13,941 nucleotides of DNA from Chitinophagaceae bacterium (lineage in GTDB: Bacteria; Bacteroidota; Bacteroidia; Chitinophagales; Chitinophagaceae), in assembly GCA_026785745.1 (NCBI GenBank), contig JAJAZO010000119.1:1-13941 (forward strand). Direction: 5' to 3'. Made by a program: the position numbers and the translations under genes. Shown one piece after another: positions 7,969 to 13,941 of the stretch (the first letter of the stretch is position 1; every line of letters starts with the position of its first letter). Below the pieces are notes generated by a model. It worked only from the letters and a program-made list of their open reading frames with translations, was not told the origin of the DNA and searched no databases.

Positions 7969-7987
7969 TCCTGAAAAAAACAGGATT
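7967..7987 (+). other. Intercistronic hairpin directly after the exbB stop codon
   Basis: AATCCTG (7967-7973) and CAGGATT (7981-7987) form a perfect 7-base stem around an A7 loop. The stem begins within the TAA stop codon. Only a short interrupted T-run (TTTCT) follows, so it is at most a weak terminator. It may act as an mRNA 3' stabiliser or attenuator that favours exbB over the downstream exbD genes. Confidence 0.55.
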
Positions 7988-8038
7988 TCTGTATGGAAAT
8001 TTGAAACCAATTCATCTCAATTCTAAATCATTGTAAAC

Positions 8039-8695
8039 ATGCCTAGTGTTAAGTTACCAAGGAAGAGTACAGATACCGACATGACACCGTTCGTGGATGT
8101 CGCCTTTCTGATTCTGTCCTTTTTCATGCTGGCTACCAAGTTCAAACCACCAGAGCCGGTAGAAATTACCACTCCAGGTTCAGTAAACTCACAAAAGCTA
8201 CCTGAGAATAATGCTGTAATGATAATTGTTGATTCTTCTAACCGTGTCTTTTTTTCCGTTTTATCTGAGAAAGACAAGTCCAAATTTGATGCAATTATCC
8301 AGGATGTTAATAGCAGCCAGAGTCTTGGCTTATCTAATGCTGAAATGGCCAATTACAGGCAAACATTCGCCGTAGGAGTGCCTTTTGGAAATTTAAAGCA
8401 GCTTCTGGGTTTGGATACCAAGTCACAGGAAGTCCTTAAAGTTCCCGGCATACCGGTACTGGATTCCGCCAATAACCAATTATTCTGGTGGGTTGCGGCA
8501 GCCAAAAAAGCCTTTGCCGGAGAAAAACTGAACTATCTTATAAAAGGAGATGCTAAATCAAAGTATCCAACTTTTGAAGCTGTTATTAGTGCCTTAAAAC
8601 GTAATGATGAGTTTAAATATAATCTCGTTACAGCGTTGGATGATGTGCCAAACAATTCAGAATTGGATTTGTATAACAGGAAAAATCTGAAATAG
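8039..8695 (+). CDS. exbD: ExbD-like biopolymer transport protein, first paralogue
   Basis: ExbD forms the single-helix dimer inside the ExbB pentamer, and its buried aspartate carries the proton. The 218-residue product has a short cytoplasmic N-terminus, one membrane helix at about 16-34 with the motif DMTPFVDVAFLILSFFML, and a long periplasmic domain. D20 matches the essential D25 of E. coli ExbD. At 218 residues it is much longer than the 141-residue E. coli protein; the extra length is in the periplasmic region (about 60-200), which has no motif I can name. The start ATG is 70 bases after exbB. It differs clearly in sequence from the second ExbD beyond the transmembrane motif, so the two are old paralogues rather than a recent duplication. 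Confidence 0.92.
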   Translation: MPSVKLPRKSTDTDMTPFVDVAFLILSFFMLATKFKPPEPVEITTPGSVNSQKLPENNAVMIIVDSSNRVFFSVLSEKDKSKFDAIIQDVNSSQSLGLSNAEMANYRQTFAVGVPFGNLKQLLGLDTKSQEVLKVPGIPVLDSANNQLFWWVAAAKKAFAGEKLNYLIKGDAKSKYPTFEAVISALKRNDEFKYNLVTALDDVPNNSELDLYNRKNLK

Positions 8696-8726
8696 TAATA
8701 TTATTTAATTTTTAAACCCATTTATT

Positions 8727-9365
8727 ATGTCAAGCATTGATACCGGCGGTGGCGATAGTGTCCACAAAAAAGGACCGGGGGTAAAAAAAGCCAAAAAGCT
8801 TTCTACCCGGGTAGATATGACACCGATGGTGGATTTGGGTTTTCTGCTGATTACCTTTTTCATCTTTACCACTACCATGACAACACCTACTACACTTGAC
8901 CTCAATATGCCGAAGGATATAAAAGACCCTAAGGATCAGACAGAGGCTAAAGAATCAGGTGTACTTAGTATTATGTTGGGCAAAGCCGATCAGGTATATT
9001 ATTATGAAGGAAAACTGGTTGTAGATGCCACCGGCAATAATTTTAAGTCTACTACTTTCAAGGGTATCCGTGATGTGATCATCAAAAAGAAGAAAGAAGT
9101 AATGAGTCGCCATGTACATGACGAAACCTGTGCGAAAACACAGGAAAGGGCCAAGGCAAAAGGCGATCCTGATTGGGAAAAAGCTTGTGATGACCGGGAT
9201 TTTATTGTGATCATCAAGCCTGCTGCTGATGCCACTTATAAAAACACGGTGGACATCCTTGATGAAATGACTATCAATCAGGTCCGGACATATGCGATGG
9301 TGAAAATCTTGCCCGATGAAGTGGCATTAATCAAAAAGACCGAAGAGACCGCAGGTATAAAATAA
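8727..9365 (+). CDS. exbD: ExbD-like biopolymer transport protein, second paralogue
   Basis: This is a second ExbD in the same operon, 31 bases after the first. The 212 residues have a longer, basic cytoplasmic N-terminus (1-30, KKGPGVKKAKKLSTR), a helix at about 34-50 in DMTPMVDLGFLLITFFIF, and a periplasmic domain ending in a region typical of ExbD (NTVDILDEMTINQV). The proton-carrying aspartate is D36. The periplasmic domain has two cysteines, C135 and C154, in an acidic and basic segment, which could form a disulfide after export. Two unlike ExbDs could form a heterodimer within one ExbB ring or serve alternative complexes; the sequence does not decide. Bacteroidota TonB loci often carry two exbD genes. 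Confidence 0.92.
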   Translation: MSSIDTGGGDSVHKKGPGVKKAKKLSTRVDMTPMVDLGFLLITFFIFTTTMTTPTTLDLNMPKDIKDPKDQTEAKESGVLSIMLGKADQVYYYEGKLVVDATGNNFKSTTFKGIRDVIIKKKKEVMSRHVHDETCAKTQERAKAKGDPDWEKACDDRDFIVIIKPAADATYKNTVDILDEMTINQVRTYAMVKILPDEVALIKKTEETAGIK

Positions 9366-9368
9366 GCC

Positions 9369-9399
9369 GCTGGTTCTTATGAAATAATGAAGAACCGGC
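9369..9399 (+). other. Intercistronic hairpin in the exbD-tonB gap
   Basis: GCTGGTTCTT (9369-9378) pairs with AAGAACCGGC (9390-9399) over ten positions, including one G-U pair, around an 11-base loop. It fills much of the 55-base gap before tonB. No T-run follows, so it is not a terminator. A role in mRNA processing or in setting the tonB level relative to the exb genes is possible. Confidence 0.55.
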
Positions 9400-9420
9400 A
9401 TCTAATTAAAAACGTTAAGT

Positions 9421-10248
9421 ATGGAAGCAAATAAAATTTTATCAGCCGATATTCTTGACCTGATCTTCGAAGACAGGAATAAAGAATATGGGGCTTATAA
9501 TCTCAGGAAAACATATAATAAGAGAATTACCCGTGCCCTGATTATTACCGCTTCTGTTGCTGCTTTGGCTATTGGAGGCTCTTTACTTGCCAGCAATCTG
9601 AAAGGTAAGGACAACAAGAAAGTGAAAATTCAGGAAATGACCCTGACAGAGGTGAAACAGGAGGAAAAGAAAGTAATACCTCCACCACCCCCGCCTCCGC
9701 CAAAAGTGGAGCCGCCAAAAGTGGAAATGAAACAGTTTACTCCGCCAATCATCAAAAAAGATGAGGAAGTAGAAAAACCACCTCCACCACAGGAAGAATT
9801 AAAGGACGCCAAAATTGATGTGGTAAACCAGGAAGGTATTAAGGATGAAAATATCGCTACTCCTGTAGTAATTGACGAAGGAAAACAAATTGTAGAAGAA
9901 AAACCTGTAGAAGACGAGAACAAAATATTTGACAAAGTAGAAATCGAAGCTAAGTTTCCCGGAGGTGATGCCAAATGGCGGCAATATCTGGAAAGAAACT
10001 GTAATGCCCAAGTAGCTACTGATGCCGGTGCGCCAGAAGGTACTTACACCACAGTAGTTCAGTTTGTAGTGGACAAAGAAGGAAATATCAGTGATGTAAA
10101 GGCAATGACCAATCATGGTTATGGTATGGAAGAAGAAGCTGTACGGACAATCAGGAAAGGTCCGAACTGGACACCTGCCGTACAAAATGGCCGCCAGGTA
10201 AAAGCTTACCGTAAGCAACCAATTACCTTCCAGGTAACAGGGGAATAA
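9421..10248 (+). CDS. tonB: TonB energy-transducing protein
   Basis: TonB spans the periplasm and passes the energy of the ExbB-ExbD motor to outer-membrane TonB-dependent transporters such as SusC-like and siderophore receptors. The 275 residues begin with the Bacteroidota-type cytoplasmic segment ILDLIFEDRNKEYGAYNLRK (11-30). TM at about 38-57 follows, then a proline/lysine/glutamate-rich spacer at about 85-170 with eight consecutive prolines at 87-94, then a C-terminal TonB domain at about 172-275. Typical C-domain motifs are AKFPGGDAKWRQYL, VVQFVVDKEGNISDV, EEEAVRTIRKGPNWTPA and PITFQV. The family usually has its YP-like region where KFPGG is found here. It is the last gene of the operon, 55 bases after exbD, with a strong terminator just behind it. 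Confidence 0.94.
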   Translation: MEANKILSADILDLIFEDRNKEYGAYNLRKTYNKRITRALIITASVAALAIGGSLLASNLKGKDNKKVKIQEMTLTEVKQEEKKVIPPPPPPPPKVEPPKVEMKQFTPPIIKKDEEVEKPPPPQEELKDAKIDVVNQEGIKDENIATPVVIDEGKQIVEEKPVEDENKIFDKVEIEAKFPGGDAKWRQYLERNCNAQVATDAGAPEGTYTTVVQFVVDKEGNISDVKAMTNHGYGMEEEAVRTIRKGPNWTPAVQNGRQVKAYRKQPITFQVTGE

Positions 10249-10263
10249 AAAAACAACATTGTT

Positions 10264-10310
10264 AAACAAAAATCCCTTCTTGCCTTTGGCTGGAGGGGAT
10301 TTTTGTTTTT
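10264..10310 (+). terminator. Strong rho-independent terminator after tonB
   Basis: A perfect 13-base stem is formed by AAACAAAAATCCC (10264-10276) and GGGATTTTTGTTT (10296-10308). The loop side extends it with additional wobble pairs, and it ends in a T-run to 10310. Because A-runs lie on the 5' arm it could work in both directions. It closes the exbB-exbD-exbD-tonB transcript. Confidence 0.85.
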
Positions 10311-10338
10311 ATATGTTCCTCAATCAAATCTACTTTTG
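10302..10338 (+). promoter_or_regulatory. Predicted mnmE promoter, almost touching the start codon
   Basis: TACTTTTG at 10331-10338 exactly fits the Bacteroidota -7 consensus TAnnTTTG. A TTTG at 10302-10305 could be the -33 element with a rather long 25-base spacer, and it overlaps the tonB terminator tail. The mnmE ATG is only 6 bases after the -7 box, so transcription would start at or within a few bases of the start codon. Confidence 0.55.
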
Positions 10339-10343
10339 CCAGC

Positions 10344-11726
10344 ATGATGAATAAGCTATCAGGCTGGGATGATACGATTGTAGCACTGGCTACTCCACCG
10401 GGAGTGGGGGCTATCGGTGTAATCCGGCTGAGTGGTACTAATGCTATTGCTATCGCTAATGAATTATTTTCTGCGAAAAATTTATTAACGCAGGCATCTC
10501 ATACCTTACACGTTGGTCTTTTAAAACACGAAGAAAATATTTTAGATGAGGTTGTCATTTCTCTTTTTAAAAATCCGAAATCTTACACCGGTGAAGATGT
10601 GATAGAAATTAGCTGTCATGGTTCGCCTTATGTGCAACAGCAGGTAATAGATGCTTGTGTAAAAAAAGGAGCAAGGCTTGCCAAGCCCGGTGAATTTACC
10701 CAACGGGCATTCCTGAATGGCAAATTGGATCTTGCTCAGGCCGAAGCTGTAGCAGATCTCATAGCTTCCAATACAGCAGCTTCGCAGAAAGCAGCCTTAC
10801 ATACGATGAAGGGCGGATTTTCAGAAAATCTTTCAGCATTACGGGAAAGGATGATTCGCTTTTCGGCATTAATAGAACTGGAACTGGATTTTTCGCAGGA
10901 GGATGTAGAATTTGCCGACCGTAAACAATTTTATGAACTGATTGATGAACTAACTGTATCAACAACCCGGCTTGTTAATTCGTTTTCTCTGGGTAATGTA
11001 ATCCGTAACGGGGTAAGTGTGGCCATTATTGGAAAACCCAACGCCGGTAAATCCACCTTACTAAACAGTTTGCTGAACGAAAACAGGGCCATTGTAAGCG
11101 ATATTCCCGGAACAACGAGAGATACGATTGAGGAGATAATTAATATTGATTGTATATTATTTCGCCTGATAGATACCGCCGGGATAAGGCAGCACTCCAA
11201 TGATGTAATTGAAAGTGCCGGGATAGAACGCAGCCTTGAAAAAATGAAACAGGCTGATTTGGTTATTTATTTATTTGATGTGGCAGAGACTATGTCTGAA
11301 GTAGTAGGTAAGAAATCAGAATTTGATCAGCAAGAACTTAATTATCTGCTGGTGGCTAATAAAATTGATGGTGCTGGCGAAGAAACTGCCAAAGAAAAAT
11401 TTGCCGGCATTGGTAAAATGATATTTATTTCTGCCAAACAAAATTTGCATACTGATGTACTGAAGCAGCGGATGGTTGATACCATACTGCAAGGAACGGT
11501 ACAAACGGAAAATACCATCATCACCAATGCAAGACATTTTCATGCATTGCAGGAAGTTCAAAAATCATTAACTGATATTAAAAATGGGTTGGATAATAAA
11601 TTGCCTGGCGATTTATTGGCATTGGATATACGCTGCTGCCTGCATTACTTGGGCGAAATAACCGGCGAAATAACAAATGAGGATCAGCTGGATTATATCT
11701 TCAGTAAGTTCTGTATCGGAAAGTAA
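10344..11726 (+). CDS. mnmE: tRNA uridine-5-carboxymethylaminomethyl(34) synthesis GTPase MnmE
   Basis: MnmE (TrmE), with MnmG, modifies the wobble uridine U34 of several tRNAs (cmnm5U) in a GTP- and potassium-dependent reaction using a folate one-carbon donor. The 460 residues show the N-terminal folate-binding domain (1-125), a helical domain, and an inserted G domain at about 222-385. G motifs are GKPNAGKST (G1, 230-238), GTTRDT (G2, 256-261), DTAG (G3, 277-280), NKID (G4, 339-342) and SAK (363-365). The C-terminal FCIGK carries the conserved cysteine C457. The first two codons are both ATG; starting at 10347 would remove one residue and fits homologues equally well. It is preceded by the tonB terminator and its own promoter, so it is probably monocistronic. 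The 3' end overlaps an island-type attachment-like sequence. Confidence 0.97.
   Translation: MMNKLSGWDDTIVALATPPGVGAIGVIRLSGTNAIAIANELFSAKNLLTQASHTLHVGLLKHEENILDEVVISLFKNPKSYTGEDVIEISCHGSPYVQQQVIDACVKKGARLAKPGEFTQRAFLNGKLDLAQAEAVADLIASNTAASQKAALHTMKGGFSENLSALRERMIRFSALIELELDFSQEDVEFADRKQFYELIDELTVSTTRLVNSFSLGNVIRNGVSVAIIGKPNAGKSTLLNSLLNENRAIVSDIPGTTRDTIEEIINIDCILFRLIDTAGIRQHSNDVIESAGIERSLEKMKQADLVIYLFDVAETMSEVVGKKSEFDQQELNYLLVANKIDGAGEETAKEKFAGIGKMIFISAKQNLHTDVLKQRMVDTILQGTVQTENTIITNARHFHALQEVQKSLTDIKNGLDNKLPGDLLALDIRCCLHYLGEITGEITNEDQLDYIFSKFCIGK
11709..11726 (+). other. SGI1-type attachment-site-like sequence at the mnmE 3' end
   Basis: TTCTGTATCGGAAAGTAA encodes the last residues FCIGK and the stop of MnmE. 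From memory, the core site used by SGI1-family integrative elements at the 3' end of trmE/mnmE is TTCTGTATTGGTAAGTAA, which differs here at two bases. The resemblance follows partly from conservation of the encoded peptide, so it shows a suitable target, not an integration event. I found no second copy in the 2.2 kb to the right, and no integrase gene in the window. Confidence 0.35.
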
Positions 11727-11915
11727 GGTCAAAAATACTTAGTGTATGATTCTTTGTCTAAAAAAATAATCTTACTGTCCTCTTCCACACTACTCTTTTT
11801 TGTCATCAATGTTGAAAACTCTTTTATATTTATTCTCAATTCTAATCTATTTTTCATTGCCATATTTTTAAATAAAATCTCCTTAGAATTGAATATTAAT
11901 ACTTAATTTTCTGCC

Positions 11916-13941
11916 ATGACTCAAACCCGCCAGCTCGCCGCCATCATGTTTACCGATATTGTCGGCTATACAGCCATGATGGGAAATGATGAACAAAAGG
12001 CTTTTGAACTGCTGCGCAAAAATCGAGAAATACAAAAACCCATCATCGAAGAATTCGGTGGCCAGTGGATCAAAGAATTGGGCGATGGGGTGATGGCCAG
12101 TTTTTCCGCTGCCAGCAATGCCGTTTATGCTGCTATAAAAATTCAGGAAGCATGCTTCCATTCCAAAGCCTTTGAATTACGTATCGGCATTCACCAGGGT
12201 GAAGTGGTATTTGAGAATGGCGATGTTTTTGGCGATGCGGTAAATATTGCTTCCCGCTTTCAGGCATTGGCGCCCCCGGCTGGTATTTATGTTTCTGAAT
12301 CCGTTCACCGGAACATAGCTAATAAAACCGATATCCGCTCCGAATTTTTAAGAATCGAAAACCTAAAAAATGTAAAAGAGCCCATCCAGGTTTATAAAAT
12401 ATTTTCAGCCGGTAATGAAGTAAATGAAACAAAGAGCAAACGGCTTATAAACTCCTCTATCATTCCAGACTACGATTACGATGTACATATAAGTTACAGG
12501 TATCACGACAACAATTACGACGGATGGGTGACTGAATTTGTAGAAAAACTCAACCAGGAATTAAGTGCCACATTAAAAGATAAGCTTACTATCTTTTTTG
12601 ACAAAAATCCTGAAGACAAACGGGTGGGTTTTGAAAATGAAGACGGATCTACTACCACAAAAATTAATTCCCTGATCTTTATTCCTATCATTTCCCTCAC
12701 CTATTGCGATGTCAATTCCCCGGTTTGGAAAAATGAGTTCAGAATTTTTCAGGAAGAAATAAAAAATGACAGCTTCGGCACTACTATTAAATTATTGAAT
12801 GGCAACATCGCCTCACGGGTAATCCCTGTAAAAATCCATGATATTGATACGGAAGATGTCAAATTACTGGAATCAGCACTTTCGGGTGGTTTACGATCCA
12901 TTGATTTTATTTACCGGGAACAGGGAATCAACCGTCCACTGCATCCTACCGATGATGATAAGCATGATAACCCGCAACGGCCGATGTATCGTAACCAGAT
13001 AAACAAACTCGCAAACGTCATTAAAGAAATTATTTCAGGAATAAAGCAAAGTAAACAAAGCAATCCGGTTGAGATGCCTTCTTATCAGCCAACGGCCCGG
13101 CAGATTGTCCCAAATGTTATTTCCACCTCTTTATCATCGGCAATAAATGTGCAGGTGATAAACCGCCAGCGACCTAATATTTATCTGGCATGGACATCAA
13201 ATGATCTAAAAGAAAGTCGTGAAGAAATGGCTATCATTCTTCAGAAAGCCGGATTTAATGTGCTGCCTTCTGTTGACTGCCCTGCCGATGATGAAACATT
13301 CAAAGAAAAAACTGCAGAAGAGATACAAAAATGTGTCTGCTCATTGCACATGCTGAGTGGAGAATTTGGAAGACGATTTGAATCCGATGAAGAAATTTCA
13401 TTTCCGCAATACCAGTTTCTGGAAGCTAAAAAGAAAATTGATGCGGCTGCTGATTTTAATGTTTTTGTATGGCAATTACCGGAGAACAGTATTTCCATAA
13501 AACCTGCACAGCAGAATTTTATCAAGCATATCCGCAACAATATTACACGAAACATGATGTTTTCCAACAGCCAGGGACCCATGCAACTGGTAGATGACAT
13601 GCGGGTAGTGATGATGAAACAGGATGCTACTGTTTATGATTCCAAAGACACTGATATCTTTTTTATTTTCAATCAGCAGGATGAACTGGAAGCCAATATC
13701 ATTATTGACAAACTGAGCCTGGAGTTCCCTGTAGAAACCATGAATATTCTGCCTGACGGGGAAGATTCTTACAGGGAAATGACTTCTCAGCAAATTCCAA
13801 AAAGTAAACTTGCCGTTGTGTATTTTAAATATGCAGCCGATTGGGCACTGCCATTTATCAAACAGATATGGAAACAGGTGGGTGGTGCTTCTTCTCCAAC
13901 CCCCATGTTCCTCGTTGGCGAAGACAATCCGCAAAGTAACC
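11916..13941 (+). CDS. Class III nucleotide cyclase fused to TIR and TIR-like domains (5' part, open at window end)
   Basis: This is a predicted soluble multidomain signalling protein; 675 codons are visible, with no stop. Residues 5-163 are a class III adenylate/guanylate cyclase domain with the metal-binding aspartates D14 (FTDIVGYT) and D57 (KELGDGVMASF), the adenine-type pair K53 and D103, and N110 and R114 in DVFGDAVNIASR. Residues 186-345 are a TIR domain: DVHISYRYHD, TIFFDKNP, LIFIPIIS, and SPVWKNE with the NADase-type glutamate E274. Residues 419-545 are TIR/DUF4062-like (YLAWTSNDLKESREEM, CSLHMLSGEFG). Residues 576-675 are a third, TIR- or receiver-like module. No signal peptide or membrane helix is seen. 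An in-frame TAA at 11904 fixes the start region. By analogy, a STAND NTPase and repeats may follow beyond the window. Cyclase and TIR calls are firm; the function as signalling or defence is inferred. Confidence 0.88.
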   Translation, partial: MTQTRQLAAIMFTDIVGYTAMMGNDEQKAFELLRKNREIQKPIIEEFGGQWIKELGDGVMASFSAASNAVYAAIKIQEACFHSKAFELRIGIHQGEVVFENGDVFGDAVNIASRFQALAPPAGIYVSESVHRNIANKTDIRSEFLRIENLKNVKEPIQVYKIFSAGNEVNETKSKRLINSSIIPDYDYDVHISYRYHDNNYDGWVTEFVEKLNQELSATLKDKLTIFFDKNPEDKRVGFENEDGSTTTKINSLIFIPIISLTYCDVNSPVWKNEFRIFQEEIKNDSFGTTIKLLNGNIASRVIPVKIHDIDTEDVKLLESALSGGLRSIDFIYREQGINRPLHPTDDDKHDNPQRPMYRNQINKLANVIKEIISGIKQSKQSNPVEMPSYQPTARQIVPNVISTSLSSAINVQVINRQRPNIYLAWTSNDLKESREEMAIILQKAGFNVLPSVDCPADDETFKEKTAEEIQKCVCSLHMLSGEFGRRFESDEEISFPQYQFLEAKKKIDAAADFNVFVWQLPENSISIKPAQQNFIKHIRNNITRNMMFSNSQGPMQLVDDMRVVMMKQDATVYDSKDTDIFFIFNQQDELEANIIIDKLSLEFPVETMNILPDGEDSYREMTSQQIPKSKLAVVYFKYAADWALPFIKQIWKQVGGASSPTPMFLVGEDNPQSN

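Noticed and set aside
9630..9974. Minus-strand frame with long glycine and serine runs
   Set aside because: The glycine run is the complement of the TonB polyproline codons; it is a shadow of tonB.
11727..11915. Search for a terminator, promoter or small gene between mnmE and the cyclase-TIR gene
   Set aside because: The stretch is AT-rich with only weak partial hairpins. TAATTTTC at 11904-11911 is one base off the -7 consensus, but the nearest TTG is only 12 bases upstream; nothing could be supported.
13476..13934. 152-codon open frame on the minus strand at the right end, and other minus-strand frames at 12515-12700 and 13241-13600
   Set aside because: They lie opposite the continuous cyclase-TIR coding frame, which has clear domain motifs; the minus-strand translations show no recognisable motif.

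Overview
The window looks like chromosomal DNA of a Bacteroidota bacterium, most likely of the Chitinophagaceae or a close relative. The reasons are protein style and regulatory sites. The TonB has the Bacteroidota-type cytoplasmic N-terminus (ILDLIFEDRNKEYGAYNLRK), the cluster is exbB-exbD-exbD-tonB, most starts lack a Shine-Dalgarno sequence, and there are good matches to the Bacteroidota -7 promoter box TAnnTTTG. All recognised genes lie on the + strand. The family or genus is an inference; no rRNA or tRNA is present.

Layout: (1) 1-5479 is the distal half of a respiratory complex I (NADH:quinone oxidoreductase) operon: the 3' end of nuoJ, then complete nuoK, nuoL, nuoM and nuoN. All membrane-channel residues known to matter for proton pumping are present. 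(2) 5480-5613 holds a nested inverted-repeat element with a predicted promoter in its centre, followed by an orphan MacB/FtsX-type ABC permease (5614-6891) and a terminator. (3) 7114-10248 is a TonB energising operon: ExbB, two different ExbD paralogues and TonB. It has hairpins in two of its three gaps and ends in a strong terminator. (4) 10344-11726 is mnmE (tRNA-modifying GTPase), with a promoter so close to its ATG that the mRNA is probably leaderless. (5) 11916 to the window end is the 5' part (675 codons, still open) of a large multidomain signalling protein: a class III nucleotide cyclase, then a TIR domain, then two further TIR-like modules.

Regions 1 and 3 fit together physiologically. 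Complex I builds the proton motive force, and ExbB/ExbD/TonB spends it on outer-membrane uptake. mnmE is ordinary housekeeping.

The unusual part is the last gene. One polypeptide carries a complete set of adenylate cyclase catalytic residues and a TIR domain with the NADase-type glutamate, followed by modules that resemble the N-termini of STAND-type conflict proteins. It sits directly behind the 3' end of mnmE. That 3' end is a known integration site for SGI1-type genomic islands in proteobacteria, and it closely matches the island's core site here. This is the best candidate in the window for an undescribed signalling or defence system. Its C-terminus and any partner genes lie outside the window.
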